Source: Bacteroidales bacterium
Lineage (GTDB): Bacteria > Bacteroidota > Bacteroidia > Bacteroidales > ML635J-15
DNA: 64,000 nucleotides
Assembly (NCBI GenBank): GCA_017617125.1
Contig: JAFZWY010000029.1
Span: 62,001 to 126,000, forward strand
Reading direction: 5' to 3'
Positions 18,555 through 28,100 of this stretch are shown in pieces. Numbering within the stretch: the stretch's first letter is position 1; every line of letters starts with the position of its first letter. Made by a program: the position numbers and the translations under genes. The notes beneath the pieces were generated by a model, which saw only the letters and a list, made by a program, of their open reading frames with translations, had not been told where the DNA came from and ran no database searches.

Positions 18555-19007
18555 ATGGACGAGAAGAGGCTTACGCCGCGCGACATATTGAAGAACTACC
18601 TTGAAAGCAATTCGTTGAGGAAAACTCCTGAGCGTTTTGCTATACTCGACGAGATTTACTCCAATTCGGGGCATTTCGATATCGAGACCTTGTACGAATC
18701 GATGAAGAACAAGAACTATCATGTCAGTCTTGCAACCTTGTACAACAATATTGATATTCTGATAAGTGCAGGACTTTTGGTAAGACATCAGTTCGACAAG
18801 GGCAACACCTACGAGAAGACTATGGACAATATCAAGCACGACCATTTTATTTGCCGTCAGTGCGGAAAGATATACGAAGTGTCGCTGTCGAAGGTTGATG
18901 ATGTAAAAGACGAGGTTGTTCAGAAATATGGTTTCGATGTGGCTTCGCACTTCCTGACCGTTTACGGTATATGTAGCAATTGTAAAGAATTAAAAAACAG
19001 AAAATAA
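18555..19007 (+). CDS. Fur-family transcriptional regulator
   Basis: The 150-residue Fur-type repressor has an N-terminal winged helix (LRKTPERFAILDEIY, and the recognition part VSLATLYNNIDILISAGLL). The C-terminal dimerization domain carries two CxxC pairs, Cys100/Cys103 and Cys140/Cys143, which form the structural zinc site. His95 and His97 in HDHF are likely part of a metal site. Whether it senses iron, zinc, manganese or peroxide cannot be told. It sits 6 bases before purA. Confidence 0.92.
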   Translation: MDEKRLTPRDILKNYLESNSLRKTPERFAILDEIYSNSGHFDIETLYESMKNKNYHVSLATLYNNIDILISAGLLVRHQFDKGNTYEKTMDNIKHDHFICRQCGKIYEVSLSKVDDVKDEVVQKYGFDVASHFLTVYGICSNCKELKNRK

Positions 19008-19013
19008 ACAGCA

Positions 19014-20285
19014 ATGAAAGTAGATGTCTTATTAGGTATGCAGTGGGGCGACGAAGGCAAGGGAAAGATTGTCGATGTGCTTACGCCGCAGTATGACATT
19101 ATTGCCCGTTTCCAGGGCGGTCCGAATGCCGGACATACGTTGGAATTCAACAATATAAAGCACGTGCTTCACACAATCCCGTCGGGAATTTTCCGTCCGA
19201 AGGCAATGAACGTCATCGGTAGTGGCGTTGTGGTTGACCCGGTGATTTTGCGTGAAGAGATTGAATCGGCTATGAAACTTGGTGCCGACTTGCACAACAA
19301 TTTGTTAATCAGTAAGAAGGCTCATCTAATAATGCCGTCGCACCGTTTGCTCGACAAGGCTTACGAGGAATACAAGGGCGCAAGCAAGATCGGCTCGACG
19401 CAGAAGGGCATAGGTCCTACTTATACCGACCGCACAGCCCGTATAGGTTTGCGTATGGGTGAAATGTTCTCGCCTGACTTCGTGCAGAAGTACAACACCA
19501 CAAAGGCCCATCACATGAAAGTGATGCAAGGCTACAACTTCACCGAAACTAACGAGGAATACGAAAAGCAGTGGTTCGAGGCTATAGAATACCTTAAGAC
19601 ATTCAATTTCATCGATTCTGAAATTTATGTCAACAAGGCTTTGAACGATGGCAAGTCGATTCTTGCCGAAGGCGCACAGGGCTCGATGCTTGATATTGAT
19701 TACGGTTCGTATCCTTTTGTAACATCGTCGAATACCTTGGCATCGGGCGTATGCTCGGGCTTGGGCGTAGCTCCGTCGAAGATTGGCAAGGTTTACGGTA
19801 TTGTAAAGGCATATTGCACGCGCGTAGGCAGCGGTCCGTTCCCAACCGAACTTTTCGATGCTACTGGCGAAACTTTGCGCAAGATTGGTAATGAATTTGG
19901 TGCAACCACCGGCCGTGCTCGTCGCTGTGGATGGCTCGACCTTGTGGCTCTTAAGTATGCTGTTATGCTCAATGGTTTGACCGACATCATAATAACCAAG
20001 GCCGATGTGCTTAACGATTTCGACAAACTGAAAGTGGCTGTGGCATACAAGATCAACGGCAAGGAAGTCGATTACGTTCCTTTCGAGATGAACGACGATA
20101 TCGAGCCGGTATATGTCGAGTTTGACGGTTGGAAGCAGGATATTTCAAAGTGCCAGAGCGAAGAGGATTTGCCAAAGCCGCTCAAGGATTACTTGAAGTT
20201 CATTGCAAAGGAAACCGGTGTAAGGATTTCGTACTTGTCGGTTGGTCCAGACAGGGTTCAGACATTAAAGGTAAACATTGAATAG
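19014..20285 (+). CDS. purA: Adenylosuccinate synthetase
   Basis: PurA joins IMP and aspartate using GTP in the first step from IMP to AMP. The 423 residues show the N-terminal GMQWGDEGKGKIVD loop with the catalytic Asp, NAGHT with the catalytic His, QKGIGPTYTDRTARIGLRM, EGAQGSMLDIDYGSYPFVTSS, and the GARRC-like TTGRARRCGWLDL. All are diagnostic. It is co-transcribed with the Fur-type gene upstream and the PAS gene downstream. Confidence 0.98.
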   Translation: MKVDVLLGMQWGDEGKGKIVDVLTPQYDIIARFQGGPNAGHTLEFNNIKHVLHTIPSGIFRPKAMNVIGSGVVVDPVILREEIESAMKLGADLHNNLLISKKAHLIMPSHRLLDKAYEEYKGASKIGSTQKGIGPTYTDRTARIGLRMGEMFSPDFVQKYNTTKAHHMKVMQGYNFTETNEEYEKQWFEAIEYLKTFNFIDSEIYVNKALNDGKSILAEGAQGSMLDIDYGSYPFVTSSNTLASGVCSGLGVAPSKIGKVYGIVKAYCTRVGSGPFPTELFDATGETLRKIGNEFGATTGRARRCGWLDLVALKYAVMLNGLTDIIITKADVLNDFDKLKVAVAYKINGKEVDYVPFEMNDDIEPVYVEFDGWKQDISKCQSEEDLPKPLKDYLKFIAKETGVRISYLSVGPDRVQTLKVNIE

Positions 20286-20286
20286 C

Positions 20287-20631
20287 ATGGAAATAACAGA
20301 AGATTTTTTGAAGGAAACCCCGTTTGCCGTAACCGTTTGCGATAACGACGGCATAATAGTATATATGAACGACAAGGCTTCTGCAACATGGGAGGCTCGT
20401 GGTGGAGCTTCGCTAGTAGGTAAGTCGCTTTACGACTGCCACGGCGAAAGGGCAACGGCTATGATTAAGAATATGTTGGCTACTGGTAGTACCAATGCCT
20501 ATACCATATTAAAAAATGGGCAGAAAAAACTAATCTACCAAAGCCCTTGGCACAAAGAGGGCAAAGTGGCTGGTCTCGTTGAACTTTCGATAGTTATACC
20601 AGAGGAAATGCCCCATTTTGTAAGAGGTTAA
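20287..20631 (+). CDS. Stand-alone PAS-domain protein
   Basis: The 114-residue protein is essentially one PAS domain. PFAVTVCDNDGIIVYMND at the start, a central helix with SLYDCHGERATAMIKNML, and the closing strands KKLIYQSPWHKEGKVAGLVE follow the usual fold order. No kinase, cyclase or DNA-binding domain is attached. The Cys-His pair in DCHG recalls PAS domains linked to DUF438, where similar residues are thought to bind a cofactor; that is a guess here. The start is set at MEITEDF because the upstream ATG overlaps purA. A terminator follows. Confidence 0.8.
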   Translation: MEITEDFLKETPFAVTVCDNDGIIVYMNDKASATWEARGGASLVGKSLYDCHGERATAMIKNMLATGSTNAYTILKNGQKKLIYQSPWHKEGKVAGLVELSIVIPEEMPHFVRG

Positions 20632-20643
20632 TATGAGATTATA

Positions 20644-20678
20644 TAATGGCACGATTTTATCGCGCCATTATTTTTTTT
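20644..20678 (+). terminator. Intrinsic terminator after the PAS gene
   Basis: A stem of TAATGGC-A-CGA pairs with TCG-C-GCCATTA (one A-C mismatch) around a 5-base loop and is followed by eight T. Confidence 0.88.
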
Positions 20679-20710
20679 AGAAAAACACCAATTATTTAAA
20701 ATAAAAGTAG

Positions 20711-20718
20711 TAATTTTG
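20711..20718 (+). promoter_or_regulatory. -7 box (TAATTTTG) of the porP-like gene
   Basis: TAnnTTTG lies 25 bases before the ATG at 20744. The -33 region is AT-rich without a clear TTTG. Confidence 0.45.
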
Positions 20719-20743
20719 CAACTTTATAGCTGTTTGTACATTT

Positions 20744-21769
20744 ATGCGTAGGGCTACATGTATATTATTTGTGATTCTCTTCCCGCTAATGTTTGTGGGA
20801 AATAAGTGTTTCGCTCAGGATGCGCCTGTGTACGAGCAATATGTGTTTGATAATACGTTGCTTAATCCGGCATTTACTGGTATAGTAGATCTTACTGAAG
20901 TGAAGGCTGCGCATCGCCAGCAGTGGATTGGTTTTGGTCCGCGAAATACACCAAGTACGACTTTTTTGATGGTTCGTTCTCGTCTGAAAAATAGAAATGG
21001 CGGTCTTGGCGGTTTCCTGTATACCGACAAGAACGGCGTAAATTCACAAACCGGTTTGCAGCTTAACGGCTCGTTCCAGTTCCTTATTCGTACGAATCGT
21101 AAAACGAGGACTATACTTTCGTTCGGCTTCGGCGGAACAGTTTTTATGCACACTTACGATGAGACAGACTTCGAAAGGGACATATACGACCCGATTGTGA
21201 ATTACAGCAAGAAGAACTATTTCGGGTACGATGCTAATTTCGGCGTCCTTCTTACACATGGCGGTCTGATTACAGGTGTTAGTTTCGACAACTTGTTGCA
21301 GTGGACATGTCCTGCATACAACCAGGTTCTGGAACGTTCCCTCCGCGTAAATATGAATGTGCATGTTGGTAAGATTTTCTGGCTGACAAATCACATGCAG
21401 CTTTGCCCGTTGCTGGTGTACAAGACCAATATTAAGAATCTTAACCAGATAGATATCGGCTTGAGATATAAGTTGATGTCGGGTAAGAAGGTTAGGACTG
21501 TATACACAAAGGATGAAAATGAAGTAATTATCGGACTCATATACAAGCAGACATTGGATGTAGGCAATTGCAGCCCGCTCTCTATATCTCCGATGATTGG
21601 CTTTGCATTCAAGGGTATAACGATATCGTACCTGTGCGATTTGGGTCTTACAGGAATCCAGAAGTACAACTATGGTTCGCATCAGATTGCTCTGGGATTC
21701 AGAATGTACCGCGACAAGTTTACTACACTTGGAAAACATAATATTGCATCAATGGTTTATGACTTTTAG
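20744..21769 (+). CDS. PorP/SprF-like T9SS outer-membrane protein
   Basis: The 341-residue protein has a signal peptide (MRRATCILFVILFPLMFVGNKCFAQ). The PorP/SprF hallmark APVYEQYVFDNTLLNPAFTG follows, and then alternating beta strands fill the rest, ending in an aromatic-rich strand (MVYDF). Members are outer-membrane beta-barrels that help secrete or attach T9SS substrates. SprF-like proteins encoded beside substrates with type B sorting domains are known to be needed for their secretion in Flavobacterium. Here such a substrate gene begins 4 bases after the stop, so this is very likely its dedicated partner. Confidence 0.88.
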   Translation: MRRATCILFVILFPLMFVGNKCFAQDAPVYEQYVFDNTLLNPAFTGIVDLTEVKAAHRQQWIGFGPRNTPSTTFLMVRSRLKNRNGGLGGFLYTDKNGVNSQTGLQLNGSFQFLIRTNRKTRTILSFGFGGTVFMHTYDETDFERDIYDPIVNYSKKNYFGYDANFGVLLTHGGLITGVSFDNLLQWTCPAYNQVLERSLRVNMNVHVGKIFWLTNHMQLCPLLVYKTNIKNLNQIDIGLRYKLMSGKKVRTVYTKDENEVIIGLIYKQTLDVGNCSPLSISPMIGFAFKGITISYLCDLGLTGIQKYNYGSHQIALGFRMYRDKFTTLGKHNIASMVYDF

Positions 21770-21772
21770 TAT

Positions 21773-24700
21773 ATGCGTATGAAGAAATTGTTGTCTTTTA
21801 TATTGTTGTTTATATGCTGTGTGGCAGCAGTTGCGCAGCATCGTGGCGACAGCATCGACTGTAGCGACCGTATAGGTTACTCGTGGATGAAAGGCTACGG
21901 CAATTCAAATTCTGAATACGTGTCGGACCTGGCTGTTGACAATGATGGAAACATATATGCAACAGGAACATTCTCGGGAACTCTTACCATTGATGGACAG
22001 TCGGTTGTTTCGGCTGGATCTACTGATTTCTATGTCGTGAAGATGACTCCCGACGGCTCTGTAGTTTGGCTTAAGAGCGGCGGTAGTTCTGATGTAGAAC
22101 AGGCTAATGCCATTGCTGTCGATGCAAACGCAAATGTGTATGTTGCCGGTCTTTCCAACGACTATACTTCTTTCGACGGCAATGATTTCCCGTCGAGAGG
22201 AGCAAAGGACGGATTCCTTCTGAAGTTGGATTCCGATGGTAACTATGTGTATGTAAGAACTTTGGGTTCGTATCAGGATGACAATGCCCTTGATGTTGCT
22301 GTCGATGGCGCTAACAATGTAGTTGTAACTGGACATTTCAGCTTTGCCTTGCAAATAGGTCCTACAGCATTTTTCCAGTCTGCTAGGGGCGGCGACGATG
22401 CATTCTTGGTAAAATTTGATACTTCTGGCGATGTCGTATGGTCGATGACATATGCGTCTACATCATACGATTATGGTCGACGTGTGGCATGCGATGCGTC
22501 CAACAACGTATATATCGCTGGCGAATTCAAGGGAACGATTGCATTTGGAGGAAGCTCTCTGCAGTCGGCAAACGACAGGGACGTTTATGTCGCCAAGCTT
22601 AACTCGGCGGGAACAGCCCAGTGGGCTTTGCAGTTCGGTGCAACCGGAAACGATAGCGTAAAGGCAATGGCGGTAAATTCGGCAGGCGATGTATATCTTG
22701 CGTATAAGCAAGTGTCTGGAAATCCTCAGGTTGCAAAATGTTCGTCTGCTGGCGCTATTTCAAATACAATTTCGTATTCTGGAAGCGGTACGCTTGTTAT
22801 TGGCGATATACTTTGCGATACATATGGAAATTTCTATGTTGCAGGAAATTATACAGGTTCGATAGATTTTGGAGAAGGGCAGGAGACATCGACAGGAAAT
22901 GGCAGCGACTATTTTATAGTAAGGTATGACTCGAATAATGCAGTCGATATGCATTTCTATGGTGACCAGTCGTCGCAGAATTCGATAAATACTATGGCTC
23001 TCGACTTTGCCAACAATGTTGTGGCTGGAGGTTCGTTTACTTCGTCCATAACCTTGGGTTCCGATACCGAAACCTCGAATGGTTCGACAGATGCGTTGAT
23101 TATCAAGTTCGAACGATACATGAGTTTCGGACAGATCAACGAGATAAGCACCGATTGTAATGCTAGCAACTTGGGCTTGAGTGTCGACGTAGTCGGAGGC
23201 GAAGCTCCGTTCTCGTACTATTGGTCCAATGGTTCGCATGCAGAATCGCTTAGCGGTGTGTCGGCTGGCTCTTATACGCTAACAGTTGTCGATAATAACA
23301 ATTGCTATATAACCAATTCGTTTACATTGAATGCTCCACAGCCACCGACAGTGACGCTGCCAACCATATCGACCTTGTGCCCGTTCGATTCGGTGACGCT
23401 CAGTGCAAACGATGGAATGGCATCGTATATGTGGAATACGGGTTCAACCGAAAGTTCAATACGGGTATTTGATCCAGGTACGTATTCTGTTGTAGTGACA
23501 GCTCCGAACTCTTGTACTGCATCGGCGTCTGTAACCATTACAAAATATCCGGTTCTCGATGTGCTACCGCAAACCGACTATTATTTCTGCCCCGATGAGG
23601 AGTTGACAATAGATGCTACGGGATTTATTTCGTATTACTGGTCGAACGGTACAAGTAGCTCGACTTTTTCGACTTCTTTGGAATATACTTACTGGGTACG
23701 TGCATACAATGGCATCTGCTATTACTACGATACGATTACTACGCACAAGTATCCTCGTCCGTCTATCGAACTTGGCTCCGATATATATTTCTGTGCGAAC
23801 GACAGTGTGCAGTATACTGCCCCTGATGGTTTCGCATCATATTCGTGGAGCAATGGCGCCGAAGGCCGTACAATATGGGTAAGCCAGGCTGGTATACTTA
23901 CTCTCGAAGCAGCCGATGCAAATACCTGCAAGGCTTCAGATTCGATAAATGTCGAAGAAAAGGCAATTCCTAATGTCGATTTGGGAGCGGACAGCACATA
24001 TTGTACTGAAGGAAAGGTGGTTCTTGGTACTCAAGAAACGTATCCTAACTGCACTATCCTGTGGAATACAAACGATAATGATAATCCGATATACGTTACC
24101 GAAACAGGAACATACTGGATGCGTGTTACAAATGAGTACGGTTGTTCGAATGCCGATACCATACATATTAATATTATACAGGTTGCTCCAATCGGTTTCC
24201 CCGATGTGATTGATTATTGTGACGACTATGTAACTTTGGCGCCGGTGAACAGTTTTGTGTCGTACCAGTGGAGTACAGGCGCAACTACAGCTACAATCGA
24301 CGTAAATATATCCGAGGTATACTCGCTTACGGTAACCGATGTAAACGGCTGTACTATAAGCGACGAGGTGTCTGCTGTAAAGCATACTATTGTTGAACCA
24401 TACTTTGGTGATGATACCGTGTTCTGCGGACTGGATACGCGCAGACTTTACCTGAATACGACCTACGCGTCGTACTCGTGGAGCAACGGTTCTTCGAATC
24501 CTTATATTGATATTGCAAATCCTGGCGGTTATTATTCGGTTAGCGTAACCAATACAAGCGGTTGTACGGCTAGTACTTCGATGAATGCAAGCTTCTCCGA
24601 CGACTTTCCGCAGATTACAAATATAACATCGGGCAAAGGCCTTGTTGTTGTCGAAGTCGAAGGCGGAGTACCTCCGTATTATTATTCGTCCGACGGAAAG

Positions 24701-25072
24701 ACTTGGCAGATGTCGAACATATTCGACAATTTGCCGTCCGATTATTATGATATTATGGTTCAGGACAATAACCATTGCATAGACCAGATGCAGACCTACC
24801 TCGATGCTTCGTTGGGCATACCTTCGTTCTTTACACCTAACAACGATGGTTTCAACGATACATGGATTGTAACAGGCTTGTATATGTATCCCGATGCCAA
24901 TGTCGCAATATACGACCGTTTCGGCAAGCAGGTATTCGAATCACGAGGTGCTGTATGCCAGTGGGACGGAATGTACGCCGGGCGTAAGATTGCAAGCGAC
25001 AGCTATTGGTATGTTATATATCTTGGACCAGATTATCCTGCAATAAAGGGCTGCGTGACTTTGAAGAGATAA
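21773..25072 (+). CDS. Secreted multidomain protein with type B T9SS sorting domain
   Basis: The 1099-residue protein starts with a signal peptide ending in VAAVAQ; an alternative start is 2 codons on. About 25-455 is built of SBBP/NHL-like propeller repeats (AVDNDGNIYATGTFSG, AVDANANVYVAG and similar). About 459-520 is a SprB repeat (APFSYYWSNG, SGVSAGSYTLTVVDNNNC). About 520-960 holds six Ig-like units, each with a version of SYxWSNG, a GxYxVxV strand and a closing Cys. The end (about 1015-1099; IPSFFTPNNDGFNDTW, VAIYDRFGKQVFES, YWYVIYL) is the type B sorting domain of gliding-associated proteins. No enzyme domain is visible, so an adhesin or matrix role is inferred. Confidence 0.9.
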   Translation: MRMKKLLSFILLFICCVAAVAQHRGDSIDCSDRIGYSWMKGYGNSNSEYVSDLAVDNDGNIYATGTFSGTLTIDGQSVVSAGSTDFYVVKMTPDGSVVWLKSGGSSDVEQANAIAVDANANVYVAGLSNDYTSFDGNDFPSRGAKDGFLLKLDSDGNYVYVRTLGSYQDDNALDVAVDGANNVVVTGHFSFALQIGPTAFFQSARGGDDAFLVKFDTSGDVVWSMTYASTSYDYGRRVACDASNNVYIAGEFKGTIAFGGSSLQSANDRDVYVAKLNSAGTAQWALQFGATGNDSVKAMAVNSAGDVYLAYKQVSGNPQVAKCSSAGAISNTISYSGSGTLVIGDILCDTYGNFYVAGNYTGSIDFGEGQETSTGNGSDYFIVRYDSNNAVDMHFYGDQSSQNSINTMALDFANNVVAGGSFTSSITLGSDTETSNGSTDALIIKFERYMSFGQINEISTDCNASNLGLSVDVVGGEAPFSYYWSNGSHAESLSGVSAGSYTLTVVDNNNCYITNSFTLNAPQPPTVTLPTISTLCPFDSVTLSANDGMASYMWNTGSTESSIRVFDPGTYSVVVTAPNSCTASASVTITKYPVLDVLPQTDYYFCPDEELTIDATGFISYYWSNGTSSSTFSTSLEYTYWVRAYNGICYYYDTITTHKYPRPSIELGSDIYFCANDSVQYTAPDGFASYSWSNGAEGRTIWVSQAGILTLEAADANTCKASDSINVEEKAIPNVDLGADSTYCTEGKVVLGTQETYPNCTILWNTNDNDNPIYVTETGTYWMRVTNEYGCSNADTIHINIIQVAPIGFPDVIDYCDDYVTLAPVNSFVSYQWSTGATTATIDVNISEVYSLTVTDVNGCTISDEVSAVKHTIVEPYFGDDTVFCGLDTRRLYLNTTYASYSWSNGSSNPYIDIANPGGYYSVSVTNTSGCTASTSMNASFSDDFPQITNITSGKGLVVVEVEGGVPPYYYSSDGKTWQMSNIFDNLPSDYYDIMVQDNNHCIDQMQTYLDASLGIPSFFTPNNDGFNDTWIVTGLYMYPDANVAIYDRFGKQVFESRGAVCQWDGMYAGRKIASDSYWYVIYLGPDYPAIKGCVTLKR

Positions 25073-25128
25073 TGAAGCGTGCTGCCTGGCAAGTAAAAAC
25101 TTGATACACAAATAAAAATACAATTTTC

Positions 25129-25160
25129 TTTGGCTTTCTTATTCCAAAGGACTATATTTG
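25129..25160 (+). promoter_or_regulatory. Promoter of LRR protein gene 1
   Basis: TTTG (25129-25132), exactly 20 bases, then TATATTTG (25153-25160) fit the consensus closely. It sits in the 115-base gap after the type B protein, so the array is transcribed separately. Confidence 0.8.
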
Positions 25161-25187
25161 CAGAAAATTGTAGATAGAGTCTCTTTT

Positions 25188-28100
25188 ATGAGGAAATTAT
25201 ATAAATTAATACTCTTGTTTCTTGCAATCCTGTTTGCAGCAAGTGCAAAGGCATACGACTTTTATGCAGATTGTGCTACGGGGCAAACGCTATGCTATAC
25301 CATAACTTCCGATACGATGCCTTATACTGTAGCTGTGGCAAAAGGTGTTTTTTCTTTGTCTGGCGATGTGCAAATTCCAGAAACTGTTGAAAATGAAAAT
25401 GTAGTATATACAGTAACAAGCATTGGCGATTCGGCATTTTACAGTAAAGCTGATGTGACTTCGGTAATCATTCCTAATACTGTTACAAGCATTGGACATG
25501 GTGTATTTATTTTTTGCCAGGGATTGGTATCTGTTGAAATTCCCAATTCTGTAACAGAAATTGGTGACTACGCATTTTATTATTGTACTAGTTTGGTGTC
25601 GGTTACTATCCCAGAAAATGTTACTAATATTGGCATTTATGCATTTCGTTATTGTACAGGACTGACTACCTTAAACTACAATGCTACAAACTGCACAACA
25701 ATGGGAAGTTCGTCTGAACTAGTGTTTATGTCTTGCTCATCATTGTCAACAATTAACATTGGTGGTAATGTGACTAGCATTCCCAGTTATGCTTTTAGTG
25801 AATGCGGTGGCGTTGTAAATATTACAATTCCAAGTTCGGTGGATAGCATAGGCAGCAATGCTTTCCTATATGTTAGGAATGTTGCATATGAAGGTACTGC
25901 AGAAGGAAGTCCTTGGGGCGCATTGACCGTTAATGGCTATGTAGAAGGAATATTCGTATATGCAGACGATACTAAAACTATATTAACAGGATGTTCTACA
26001 ACCGTTACTTCTGTAGAAATTCCCAATACGGTAATAGAAATCGGCAGTAATGCATTTCGAAGTTGTAAAAATATGACAACATTTACACTCCCGAATTCAG
26101 TTACGAATGTCGGTTACAATGCATTTTATAATTGTAGCGGACTTACAGAACCAATATATAACGACACTTGGTTTGTAAAATTACCTAGTGGAACAACTGA
26201 ATATACTATCCCAGAAGGAATACAGTATATTGCCAGTAGAGCATTTAATAGTAGCATAACTTCTGTTTCTATTCCGAATTCTGTTACTACAATTGAAAAA
26301 GAGGCGTTCTATAATTGCACATCGTTGGTTTCCGTAACTATTCCTGAGTCTGTTACAAGCATTGGCAAATTGGCATTTTTTTATTGTACTAATCTTACAA
26401 CATTCAATTTCAATGCTACAAACTGCACATCAATGGGCACTTCGTCGTCAGATTATGTGTTTTATAATTGTCCAGTATTGACAACCTTGAATATTGGCGA
26501 AAATGTAACTCGTATTCCCGATTATGCATTTTATGATTGTGAACATATTACGGGACCTTTAGTAATTCCCGATTCGGTAACATACATCGGTGAACAAGCT
26601 TTTGCTTGGTGCAGCGGATTTACTGAAATTACTATAGGTAAATCGGTGGATGATGTTGGCGCATGGGCTTTTTCGGGATGCTCGTCAATGACAACATTCA
26701 ACTATAATGCCGAAAATTGCACATCATTCTCACCAGGTAACTATTGGGCATTTAATGCCTGTTCTTCGTTTACAACCTTGAATATCGGTGAAAATGTAAA
26801 ATCTATTCCGCCACGGGCATTCCAATTATGTAATTTCACGGAGGTGACAATTCCCGATTCCGTAACATATATCGGCGAAGAGGCATTTATGAATTGCAGA
26901 CAATTGGCTACAGTTAACTATAATGCAATAAATTGTACAGTTGAAGGTCTTTCTCCGACAAGACCATTGTTTGGCTCCGCTTTGACATCTCTGACTATCG
27001 GAGAAAAAGTAAAAACCATTCCTAGTTATGCATTTGTTAACTGCAGCGGCCTTACAGGAACCTTGATATTGCCCGATTCGCTCGAAAGTATAGGATATGG
27101 CGCATTTTCCGGTTGTAGCGGATTTACAGGGACATTGACAATACCGGAATCGGTTACAAGTTTTGCCAGTGCTGTGTTTTCAGGTTGTAGCGGCTTGACT
27201 TCTATCGTTTTCAATGCGACCAACTGTACCGAAATGAGCAGTTGCTTTACTGATTGCACATCGATAACGAGCTTGACTATTGGCGAAAATGTAACACGTA
27301 TTCCAGATCATTCGTTTCGCCAATTAGGCCTGACCGGAACATTAGCATTTCCCGCGTCTGTGACAAGTATTGGTCGATGGTCATTTTTCGGATGTAACGG
27401 ATTGTCGGAGGTCGTGATTGGTAACTCGGTTACGAACATTGATGAATATGCATTTCATGAATGTAGTGGCTTGACATCGCTTACAATTTCTAATTCTGTT
27501 ACAAGCATTGGCAATAGTGCGTTTGATGGTTGCAGTAACCTGACTACCGTTAACTTCAATGCAACAAACTGCACCAGTATGGGGTCTGGGACCAGTTATG
27601 CCGTGTTTGACGCTTGCACGTCATTGTCGACCTTGCATATCGCCGCAAATGTAACTAGAATTCCAAATTATGCTTTTTATAATTGCGGAAACATCACCGA
27701 CATATATGTGTATTCGAATACTCCTCCAACAATTGAGAGCAGTTCATATTCATTTGCATCTGCAGCGTATTCAAATGCAACGGTATGGACACCTTGTCCT
27801 ACAGCAACAATATACAGAAACACAAGTATATGGAGTCGTTTTACGAACATACAGAACGAGCAAACAACAATTTATAACATTGCCGTGCAAACTGCCGATG
27901 CTAACATGGGTGATGTTGCTGGTGACGGAAGTTTTACCTGTGATACGGAAGTGGCTCTAACTGCTACGCCAAACGACGGCTACCGCTTCCTGTCGTGGAA
28001 CGACGGCAACGAGGACAATCCGAGGACAATAGTCGTAGGCGGTGACAGCACTTTTGTCGCAAGCTTCAGGGCTATACATACGATAACGGCATCGGCAAGT

